Assembly: GCA_016291475.1 (NCBI GenBank)
Contig: JAEEXJ010000077.1
Location: 1 to 15,652 of the forward strand
Origin: Lachnospiraceae bacterium
GTDB lineage: Bacteria; Bacillota_A; Clostridia; Lachnospirales; Lachnospiraceae
Length of the DNA: 15,652 nt
Direction of reading: 5' to 3'
Shown here: positions 8,232 to 14,587 of the stretch, piece after piece
Position numbering within the stretch: position 1 is the stretch's first letter
Layout: each line of letters begins with the position of its first letter
The notes under the pieces: model-generated
What the model saw: only the letters and a program-made list of their open reading frames with translations
What the model was told of the DNA's origin: nothing
Database searches by the model: none
Made by a program: the position numbers and the translations under genes

Positions 8232-8260
8232 ATTGTATATGATATAATGAGGCTGTTCAA
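8232..8260 (-). promoter_or_regulatory. Divergent promoter for the SDR gene
   Basis: On the minus strand TTGAAC (8260-8255) and TACAAT (8237-8232) are spaced by exactly 17 bp, matching 4/6 and 5/6 of the sigma-A consensus. Transcription would start near 8225 and run through the long palindrome before reaching the SDR gene. It overlaps the AraC promoter on the other strand. Confidence 0.5.
8243..8248 (+). promoter_or_regulatory. -10 element of the AraC-type regulator gene
   Basis: TATAAT is a perfect -10 hexamer about 78 bp before the ATG at 8326. The best -35 candidate (TTATCA at 8218-8223) has a poor spacing of 19 bp, so the promoter may be weak or activator-dependent. It lies between the -35 and -10 of the divergent SDR promoter, so both cannot be occupied at once. 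Confidence 0.45.
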
Positions 8261-8270
8261 AAATAGAACA
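8254..8270. promoter_or_regulatory. Dyad TGTTC-N7-GAACA at the divergent promoters
   Basis: TGTTC (8254-8258) and GAACA (8266-8270) form a 17-bp dyad. It covers the -35 of the SDR promoter and the likely start site of the AraC-type gene, a good place for an operator. The half-site order is opposite to the Gram-positive LexA box. AraC proteins more often bind direct repeats, so the binding protein is unknown. Confidence 0.35.
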
Positions 8271-8325
8271 AATCAATACTTTTTATAAAACAAAACCACA
8301 CTTTACGAATAGGGAAAATCAGGAT

Positions 8326-9195
8326 ATGGCGGATAAATTCGAATACTCGGATGTGCTGGACCATAAATACGAATGCTTTAAAGGTAACTATCCGAAAGGC
8401 TATGAAATAGGACTCCACTGGCATTATTTCATGGAGATCCTATTGATGATAAAAGGCGAAATGGAGATGCAGATCGGTAATTCTCAGATCAAGGCAAAGG
8501 CAGGCGAAGTCATCGTACTGCTTCCTTCCGTCATGCACTCTCTTAAGATCGTAAGTGAAAACGCAGAATATTACGGTATCAAATTCAAACCCGGAAATCT
8601 TCACGAACAGCAGACCGGACGCGAAATGAAATGGACGGAGCTTTCTCTTTTTAAAATGGCTGTCTCTGAAAAAAATGTACGTGCACACTTTCCCGTTTCA
8701 ATGGTCAGAAAAACCGATATCCGCTATATGATGAATCTTGCAATAAGTGAGATGGAATCTCAGGATTCGGGTTACATCTCTGCGATCAGTTCAGCGGTGC
8801 ACATTATCTTAACCGACATAATAAGGATATGGCAAAAAGAGGGCCTTACCTTGGACAGCCTTGAAACTCCCGTAATGGAGACACTCTCTCTTGAAGCACT
8901 TCCCGCCTATATCGACGAAAATCTTTCGGAGGATCTCCGGGTTGAAGACCTTGCTAAGATGTGCAATTTAAGCTATTCGGGTTTTTCCAAGAAATTCATC
9001 AGGATGTTCGGAAGACCATGCAAGAATTACATTGAACTCATAAGAGTAAGAAAGGTCGCCCAGCTCCTCAAAGATACCAGGGACGACCTTAGCACCATAA
9101 GCCAGGAAACAGGCTTTTCCGATGCAAGCCATATGATCAGATGTTTTAAAAAAGAGTACGGTGAGACACCGAAAAAATACAGAGATAACAGGTAA
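8326..9195 (+). CDS. AraC-family transcriptional regulator with cupin sensor domain
   Basis: 289 residues. The N-terminal ~100 residues look like a cupin sensor: HWHYFMEILLMIKGEMEMQIG at 31-51 is split here only for description, with key residues H31, H33 and E37, followed by the AGEVIVLLPSVMHSL strand at 59-73. The C-terminal ~95 residues are the AraC/XylS DNA-binding domain: a first helix-turn-helix at about 203-226 (LRVEDLAKMCNLSYSGFSKK) and a second at about 253-277 (ISQETGFSDASHMIRCFKKE), ending in the usual GETPKKYR. Regulators of this build usually respond to a sugar or other small molecule and often control a neighbour. The divergent SDR gene is the most obvious candidate target. The kinase gene at 9261-12950 is convergent and is not co-transcribed. 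The start at 8326 has AGGG 11 nt upstream. Confidence 0.93.
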   Translation: MADKFEYSDVLDHKYECFKGNYPKGYEIGLHWHYFMEILLMIKGEMEMQIGNSQIKAKAGEVIVLLPSVMHSLKIVSENAEYYGIKFKPGNLHEQQTGREMKWTELSLFKMAVSEKNVRAHFPVSMVRKTDIRYMMNLAISEMESQDSGYISAISSAVHIILTDIIRIWQKEGLTLDSLETPVMETLSLEALPAYIDENLSEDLRVEDLAKMCNLSYSGFSKKFIRMFGRPCKNYIELIRVRKVAQLLKDTRDDLSTISQETGFSDASHMIRCFKKEYGETPKKYRDNR

Positions 9196-9217
9196 CAGTA
9201 AGCGCCGGTTGTGACTC

Positions 9218-9255
9218 AGTCAGTGGGGACGGTTCTTTCTGACTCCCCACTGACT
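9218..9255. repeat. REP-like palindrome between convergent genes
   Basis: AGTCAGTGGGGA (9218-9229) pairs perfectly with TCCCCACTGACT (9244-9255) around a 14-nt loop. GTGA (9211-9214) can also pair with TCAC (9261-9264). The left arm plus loop contains GGGGACGGTTCT (9225-9236), the same 12-mer as in the palindrome at 1667-1706. It fills the 65-bp gap between the AraC stop and the kinase stop. With no T-run on either side it may protect 3' ends or end both transcripts imperfectly. Confidence 0.75.
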
Positions 9256-9260
9256 CGTCC

Positions 9261-12200
9261 TCACTTAGGTTCGAATTCGAATATCTCCGGCTCATTATCG
9301 GGTGCAAATTCCATGATATCGGAATCTCCCAGTCCGAATCCGCCGGTAAGACCGAGGATACGCTTAACAATGAGCGCCGCATCGGAATACTGCGCAAGTG
9401 CATTTTCATGCTCATTGTTTATGGTGTACTCATCCTCATTCTTGGTCGCCTGTTCCATAATAGCCGCTTTCTCGGCAAGTTTCAGTGCACCGATGGTAGT
9501 GGCATTGCTCTTTATCGCGTGGATCAGGATTGAATAATCCTTCCAGTTCTTTGTTCTGTAATAATCGTTTAACTTCGCATATCTCTCATCATATTCCGAA
9601 GCAAACACAGTAAGGATCGTACGGTAGAAATCCACATCATTATGGGTAAATACCATTGCTTTTTCGGTATCGAATCCCGCAGAAGAAAGCTCCGACATTA
9701 TATCAACGGCTTCCGCAGGCTTCTGTTCTTCGCGGGCTTTAACCGGCTCAGCCCTGAAGGTCATTTCCTCAGGCTCATCAATAGCAGACACACCCTTTGT
9801 AACCTTTTCGGCAGGCAGGTAGACCATCAGCATCTGCTCAAGAGTTCTTCCCTCAACAGGCTTTGTAAGATAATCGGTAAAGCCCTGGGACAGATATCTT
9901 TCCTTGGCTCCTCTTATGGCATCCGCGGTCAGACAGATGACAGGGGTCTTTTCATTCAGCTTATTTTCAAGCTCTCTTATATGTCTGAGAGTTTCGGTTC
10001 CGTCCATTCCCGGCATTCGCTGATCCAGAAGGATCACATCATAAACATTCTTCTCCGCAAGCTCTATCGCAGCCTGACCGCTCTCCGCGGTATCTATCTG
10101 CACTCCGGTCTTCTTCAGCAGATTTATTACAACCAGAATGTTCATACGGGTATCGTCAACCAGTAGAATGTGTGCGTCGGGAGCATGGAAGGATTCGGTA
10201 TAAGCATGCGAATCATCATCGACACGGCCCATTCTGTATTCGCCCATGGGCTGTGCGTTTTCTATCTTCTGCCACAGTTCAAAAGAGAACACCGAGCCTT
10301 CGCCATACTTACTTTCCACGTTAAGTCCGCTGTCCATAAGATCAAGGAGTCTGGTGGTAATGGACATTCCGAGACCCGTTCCCTCGATAGTACGGTTACG
10401 CACAACATCAAGTCTTTCAAAGGATTCGAACAGCTTGCCCATGTCACTTTCCTTGATACCTATTCCGGTATCTGCAACGGAAACATGGAGAAGCACTTTG
10501 TCTTCGGTTCTTTCTTTTTCACCGATGGTGAGAGTAACACTTCCGGCCGGTGTATACTTGACCGCATTGGTAAGAAGGTTAAGTATCACCTGATTGATAC
10601 GCGCATCATCACCGTTCAGCTCGCAGGGAAGATTCGGATCCACCTTGACTATGAATTCGAGATTCTTGGAATCGGCTCTGTCCTGTATGGAATTAACCAG
10701 ATATGTGATGAGGGATCTTAAACTGTATCTTACCGGCACAATCTCCATCTTACCGTCTTCTATCTTAGAGAAATCAAGGATCGAATTGATAAGCTGAAGG
10801 AGGTTTCGTCCCGAGTTTTTGATATTGCCGGAGTATTCCCTGATATTGGGCGAATCTGCTTCTCGCAGTATCATCTCGTTCATACCCAGTATTGCATTGA
10901 TGGGCGTTCTGATCTCATGGGACATATCCGCAAGGAAGCTGCTCTTAGCCTTATTAGCGGCATCGGCGGATTTCTTTTCAAGTCTGAGAACCTGAGCCTC
11001 ATATTCCTGCTTCTGTCTGTTGAAGCTCATCTCCTCGACCTTCTTACCGTATGCCTGCTCGTTTCTGTAACCCAGATAATAGAAAATGGATATAAGAACG
11101 AAGATGGTCAGGGACACCAAAACATTTACGGTAACCTGTGAATATGCTTCATCCAAGAGGTCCGAATTCCTTACCGCCATTACCACATACCACTGATCCA
11201 TTACAACACTGGAAAAGAATGTGAATTCCTCTCCGTTTACAGGCAGATCAAATGTGGTTTCCGATCCTGCGGTTACAGCCTTCATAAAATCGGGACCGTA
11301 GACATCATCAGCCATCAGTCCGCGAAGTGCCATATCGCGGTGAGCCACGATAAATCCGTCGGAATTGACGATCATGGAATATCCGTTTCCGGCGATATCC
11401 GCAACTTCCGTCATTTCCTGGATATGATTGGCCTTTACATCAAGGGCGACAACATTGGAATAGAATCTTCCGTTTCCGTCATTTGATATATGCTTAAGCA
11501 TCTTGCAAACGGTTATTACAACGGAATTGGTCTGTGCATCCACATAGGGCGATACGATAACGATCCGGCCGTTCCCCGCAACCGCGGTTTTATACCAGTC
11601 TCTGGACATAGCCCTGTAATCCTCGGGGGGGACCCAACCGTCTCCGTCCATGTATTCCGCATTGACGACCGCATAAAGTCCCGTGAAGTTTTCGTCGAAG
11701 TTTTCGAACTGCCTCTGGGTCTGATCGTAGATATAATCGCAGATCTCCTCACTGCTGTTTCCGTTCTCAAGCATGTAATCAACGGTTTCGGCAGCAACGT
11801 TGAGTGTCGACATAGCCAGAGTCAGATAGTTGTCCAGCTCCGTGGATATATTCTTGGTCTTGTCCTCACCGGAACTGTAAACGCCCGAAACGTATGTCTT
11901 GAAAAACAGTTTTGAATTGTAAATGACCGCGAAGGTCATAAGCGAGAACGTAACAAGAAGGGTCAGGAAAAGATTGGTTTTACTTCTCTTTAACCTGACG
12001 TTTTCTTTTACCTCGGGTATATCCGTTTTATTCCGGCTCTCGGCCCTGTAACGGATCGTGATGAAGAAGATGACGATCAGTATCAGTACTCCGAGGAAGA
12101 CCGATACAAGGAAAAGCATCGTAGTGATGAGTGTATAGGTATCGGAAGCATCAATACCCTCGGGGAGGGCATCTTTCATTCTCAGGGCAAGATAATATCC

Positions 12201-12950
12201 TCCGATGCATCCGCCGAAGACTATGAACGAAACGATGACCTGAAGAAGCGCCTGAAACTTGATCTCGGAAGATGAGCTCTCGTTCTTTCTGACGCCGCGG
12301 GCTTCGTATTCTTTTTTCATGCCCCAGGGCATGAAGATCTGTGTGATATAAGATATTACGGAGAAATAGTAATAGGGATTCTTGGCATTACTCGGCCAGT
12401 CAAAACAGGAAGCGGTCCATGTCACGTACTCCGCAAAACAAAACGTCAGTACAAGCCCGTTAAAGTAAGGAAAGGGGCTTCCGTCTTTTTTATTGTTGTT
12501 GTGAAAGAGAACGGACTGCAGGCAGAAGATCATGATGGCAGTGGTAAATGAAACCTGCCATACATTATTGAACCATCCGCCGAACCGGATATATAAAAAG
12601 AACTGGATAAGATTTAAGGGTATGGGAATAAATGAAATAATGGGTCTGAATCCCTTGGTAGCGGGATTTCTCATCTCATATACGGCTACGAGAAGGACGA
12701 CATAACCGACGTTCCAGCCCAGATATGCGGTTAGTTCGGAAACCTTGGGTTCTACATGAGTTACGAGAGTCGATGTGATCCAGTAATAACCGCTCAAAAA
12801 ACTTGCAAAATAGTAGCCCGTAAGGAACAGCCATCCCTTATTGGGCTTCTCGATATAACTGTATAAGCTACCCAGCATGCCGATAATGGCAGTCAGGAGC
12901 ATCAACACATCGATCACACTATCGACAGTCATCATAATCTTATTACTCAA
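9261..12950 (-). CDS. Hybrid sensor histidine kinase with dCache, receiver and Hpt domains
   Basis: 1229 residues holding a full phosphorelay in one chain. Residues 1-300 contain about eight hydrophobic segments. A further span at about 325-347 precedes an extracytoplasmic dCache-type domain (about 350-600), closed by a span at 605-627 and a coiled-coil linker. Next come HisKA with H678 in SHEIRT, HATPase_c with N795, DTGIGI (827-832) and GTGLG (857-861), a receiver with D932, D933, phospho-acceptor D976, T1008 and K1030, and a C-terminal Hpt with H1144 and K1147 in HAIKSNA. All phosphotransfer residues are present. The first codon is uncertain. TTG at 12950 directly abuts AGGGG (12955-12951), which is too close for a normal ribosome binding site. 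ATG at 12935 or 12932 lies 15-18 nt away, which is too far. No separate output regulator is encoded nearby, so the downstream target is unknown. Confidence 0.93.
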   Translation of the reverse strand: MSNKIMMTVDSVIDVLMLLTAIIGMLGSLYSYIEKPNKGWLFLTGYYFASFLSGYYWITSTLVTHVEPKVSELTAYLGWNVGYVVLLVAVYEMRNPATKGFRPIISFIPIPLNLIQFFLYIRFGGWFNNVWQVSFTTAIMIFCLQSVLFHNNNKKDGSPFPYFNGLVLTFCFAEYVTWTASCFDWPSNAKNPYYYFSVISYITQIFMPWGMKKEYEARGVRKNESSSSEIKFQALLQVIVSFIVFGGCIGGYYLALRMKDALPEGIDASDTYTLITTMLFLVSVFLGVLILIVIFFITIRYRAESRNKTDIPEVKENVRLKRSKTNLFLTLLVTFSLMTFAVIYNSKLFFKTYVSGVYSSGEDKTKNISTELDNYLTLAMSTLNVAAETVDYMLENGNSSEEICDYIYDQTQRQFENFDENFTGLYAVVNAEYMDGDGWVPPEDYRAMSRDWYKTAVAGNGRIVIVSPYVDAQTNSVVITVCKMLKHISNDGNGRFYSNVVALDVKANHIQEMTEVADIAGNGYSMIVNSDGFIVAHRDMALRGLMADDVYGPDFMKAVTAGSETTFDLPVNGEEFTFFSSVVMDQWYVVMAVRNSDLLDEAYSQVTVNVLVSLTIFVLISIFYYLGYRNEQAYGKKVEEMSFNRQKQEYEAQVLRLEKKSADAANKAKSSFLADMSHEIRTPINAILGMNEMILREADSPNIREYSGNIKNSGRNLLQLINSILDFSKIEDGKMEIVPVRYSLRSLITYLVNSIQDRADSKNLEFIVKVDPNLPCELNGDDARINQVILNLLTNAVKYTPAGSVTLTIGEKERTEDKVLLHVSVADTGIGIKESDMGKLFESFERLDVVRNRTIEGTGLGMSITTRLLDLMDSGLNVESKYGEGSVFSFELWQKIENAQPMGEYRMGRVDDDSHAYTESFHAPDAHILLVDDTRMNILVVINLLKKTGVQIDTAESGQAAIELAEKNVYDVILLDQRMPGMDGTETLRHIRELENKLNEKTPVICLTADAIRGAKERYLSQGFTDYLTKPVEGRTLEQMLMVYLPAEKVTKGVSAIDEPEEMTFRAEPVKAREEQKPAEAVDIMSELSSAGFDTEKAMVFTHNDVDFYRTILTVFASEYDERYAKLNDYYRTKNWKDYSILIHAIKSNATTIGALKLAEKAAIMEQATKNEDEYTINNEHENALAQYSDAALIVKRILGLTGGFGLGDSDIMEFAPDNEPEIFEFEPK

Positions 12951-13021
12951 CCCCTGCTCATAAGATATTATTTATGTAAAAGAAAAAAAATCCTGATAAA
13001 CCACTTTATCTCTCTAATACG

Positions 13022-13035
13022 TTATTGTACAATAA
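13022..13035. promoter_or_regulatory. 14-bp perfect palindrome upstream of the hybrid kinase
   Basis: TTATTGTACAATAA is perfectly self-complementary and lies about 72-85 bp upstream of the kinase start. A weak promoter (TTGTAC, then GATAAA or TAAAGT 16-18 bp further on, minus strand) would overlap it. That makes it a reasonable operator candidate, though I do not recognise the cognate regulator. Confidence 0.4.
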
Positions 13036-13057
13036 TTGCCATTTTACGACAACCAAA

Positions 13058-13087
13058 AGAGGGGAACGGAAAAGTCCGTTCCCCTCT
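13058..13087 (-). terminator. Intrinsic terminator of the SPFH/RHH operon
   Basis: A perfect 13-bp stem AGAGGGGAACGGA/TCCGTTCCCCTCT with a 4-nt loop is followed on the minus strand by TTT (TCTTTTGG across the stem end). It lies 33 bp after the stop of the 70-residue gene. The stem is very stable while the T-run is short, so it should work well on the minus strand. Confidence 0.75.
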
Positions 13088-13119
13088 GCGCTTATTATCC
13101 TTTGTGCTTGCATGATGGC

Positions 13120-13332
13120 TTATTCAGACCTTGTCTCCCCCAGATCTATGTCCAAAGGAGCATCAATGTCTTTACCCACATACTTGCCGTCCTTCTTGCG
13201 CTGTTTGACACATTCGGTAAGAAGATATTCGATCTGACCGTTAAGAGATCTGAAATCATCTTCGGCCCAGGAGGCAAGTTCTTTGTAGAGCTTCTCAGAT
13301 AATCTGAGCGGTACCTGCTTTTTTTCTGCCAT
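13120..13332 (-). CDS. Small ribbon-helix-helix (Arc-like) protein
   Basis: 70 residues. The first ~45 fit the ribbon-helix-helix fold: a short basic strand QVPLRLSEKL (6-15), helix A (13-24), the turn, then helix B starting at SLNGQIEYLL (29-38). A hydrophilic, acidic tail completes it. RHH proteins are dimeric DNA-binding proteins, often repressors of their own operons or antitoxins. Its ATG shares one base with the stop of the SPFH gene (TAATG), so it is translationally coupled to it. No toxin-like gene is adjacent. Its likely job is regulation of, or partnership with, the SPFH operon (inference). The paired palindromes at 14380-14398 are a candidate binding site. Confidence 0.8.
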   Translation of the reverse strand: MAEKKQVPLRLSEKLYKELASWAEDDFRSLNGQIEYLLTECVKQRKKDGKYVGKDIDAPLDIDLGETRSE

Positions 13333-14360
13333 TAATACAGGCTGCCCGAATTAACTATGGGCTGCGCGTCATGGTTGCCGCAGAGAACTACGAGCAGGTT
13401 GGAAACCATGGCTGCCTTTCTTTCTTCGTCAAGCACAACGGTGTTCTTCTCATTAAGACGCTCGAGTGCAAGTTCAACCATTCCGACAGCGCCATCGACA
13501 ATGAGTTTTCTTGCATCGACTACAGCTGAAGCCTGCTGTCTCTGAAGCATTGCCGCAGCAATCTCGGGAGCATATGCAAGGTAGGTGATACGTGCATCTA
13601 CGATCTCAAGTCCCGCACTCTCAACCTTGCTCTGGATCTCATCCTTGATACGGCTTGCAACAAGCTCGGTAGAACCTCTGAGGCTTCCGTCATCAGCTTC
13701 ACCGTCGCCGGTAGTATCTACGTTATCGGTTACGTCATAAGGATAGACCTTAACGACATTACGTACTGCGGTATCGCACTGAAGGGAGAGATATTCTTTG
13801 AAGTTATCAACTTCGAACACGGCCTTTGCGGTGTCCTTTACTCTCCACATAACAGCTACGGCTACCTCAACGGGATTACCGAGAACGTCGTTGACCTTCT
13901 GCTTGCTGTTGGAAAGGGTCATGACCTTAAGGGAGATTTTCTTGCTGTACATCTCAGCGGTATTAACGGTTGCTCCGGTTGCGCTTACGGTAATGGGTGA
14001 AGCAGTGGGCTTAACATCTCCGCTCTGTCCCAGCTTTGTTCCCGCAGCGGGGTTAAAAGCGGTACAGAAAGGATTTACGAAGAAGAATCCGTCTCCTTTA
14101 AGGGTTCCCACATACTTACCGAAAAGGGTAAGTACAAGCGCCTCATTGGGTTTTAAAACCTTAAGACCAAGAAGCAGGATCCATCCGAGGCAGAGCCAGA
14201 TGACGGAAAGAACCGATACGGGCCACATTCCGCTCTCCCCACAGATGATGGCTACGGGGATCGCCGCTATGTATAAAACTATGACGAGGAAAAGAACAAG
14301 TCCTCCGGTCTTATGACCCGATATGAATTTTTCCTGAACATTGTTATTAGTGTTGCTCAT
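13332..14360 (-). CDS. SPFH/Band 7 domain membrane protein
   Basis: 342 residues. Two hydrophobic helices (about 19-40 and 47-67) anchor the protein. The SPFH (stomatin/prohibitin/flotillin/HflK) domain follows from about 68 to 270, starting with LKPNEALVLTLFGKYVGT. A helical segment LAYAPEIAAAMLQRQQASA (261-279), typical of this bacterial subgroup, comes after it. Such proteins oligomerise at the membrane and organise microdomains or guard proteases. Compared with relatives as I remember them, the stretch 211-224 (TDNVDTTGDGEADD) is an unusual acidic loop just before SLRGSTE. The start at 14360 has AAGGAGG about 8 nt upstream. It is the first gene of a two-gene operon with the RHH protein. 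Confidence 0.9.
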   Translation of the reverse strand: MSNTNNNVQEKFISGHKTGGLVLFLVIVLYIAAIPVAIICGESGMWPVSVLSVIWLCLGWILLLGLKVLKPNEALVLTLFGKYVGTLKGDGFFFVNPFCTAFNPAAGTKLGQSGDVKPTASPITVSATGATVNTAEMYSKKISLKVMTLSNSKQKVNDVLGNPVEVAVAVMWRVKDTAKAVFEVDNFKEYLSLQCDTAVRNVVKVYPYDVTDNVDTTGDGEADDGSLRGSTELVASRIKDEIQSKVESAGLEIVDARITYLAYAPEIAAAMLQRQQASAVVDARKLIVDGAVGMVELALERLNEKNTVVLDEERKAAMVSNLLVVLCGNHDAQPIVNSGSLY

Positions 14361-14379
14361 ATTTGAGTCCTCCTTTATT

Positions 14380-14398
14380 TGATATCATTATGATATCA
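14380..14398. promoter_or_regulatory. Paired TGATATCA palindromes over the SPFH promoter
   Basis: Two identical 8-bp palindromes TGATATCA occupy 14380-14387 and 14391-14398. Their starts are 11 bp apart, one helical turn. The second covers the -10 hexamer and the first lies at about the transcription start. This geometry is typical of operators bound by two stacked dimers, as with RHH repressors. Confidence 0.5.
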
Positions 14399-14418
14399 TT
14401 CGAATATCAGATTGTCAA
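14390..14418 (-). promoter_or_regulatory. Strong sigma-A promoter for the SPFH/RHH operon
   Basis: On the minus strand a perfect -35 TTGACA (14418-14413) is followed, after exactly 17 bp, by TATCAT (14395-14390), 5/6 of the -10 consensus. Predicted transcription starts near 14383, about 23 nt before the ATG. Confidence 0.75.
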
Positions 14419-14439
14419 CAAATATCGTAAACGCCCCCT

Positions 14440-14458
14440 GTAATGTGAACGTAATGTG
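14440..14458. repeat. Direct repeat GTAATGTG x2
   Basis: GTAATGTG occurs at 14440-14447 and again at 14451-14458, with starts 11 bp apart. It lies upstream of the SPFH promoter and also upstream of the transposase gene. It could be a regulator site or part of the end of the insertion sequence; nothing here decides between them. Confidence 0.35.
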
Positions 14459-14587
14459 TATTTTTAAATTCCGTTTTTTTCTTATAAAATCTCCCTAAAT
14501 ATGGCGAAAGTGGAATTTAGTCTTGCACATAGTATTTAAAACCACTTACCTTATTTCATGGTTATCTGTCTATCAGAAGGGATGACT

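Noticed and set aside
8254..8270. LexA (SOS) box
   Set aside because: The Gram-positive LexA box has GAAC before GTTC with a 4-bp gap. Here the order is reversed and the gap is 7 bp.
13058..13087. Fourth member of the GGGGACG palindrome family
   Set aside because: The stem has GGGGAACGGA rather than GGGGACGG, has a 4-nt loop, and is followed by T residues at an operon end. An ordinary intrinsic terminator explains it better.
13120..13332. Antitoxin of a toxin-antitoxin pair
   Set aside because: The partner is an SPFH membrane protein and no toxin-sized gene is adjacent, so only a regulatory RHH role is proposed.
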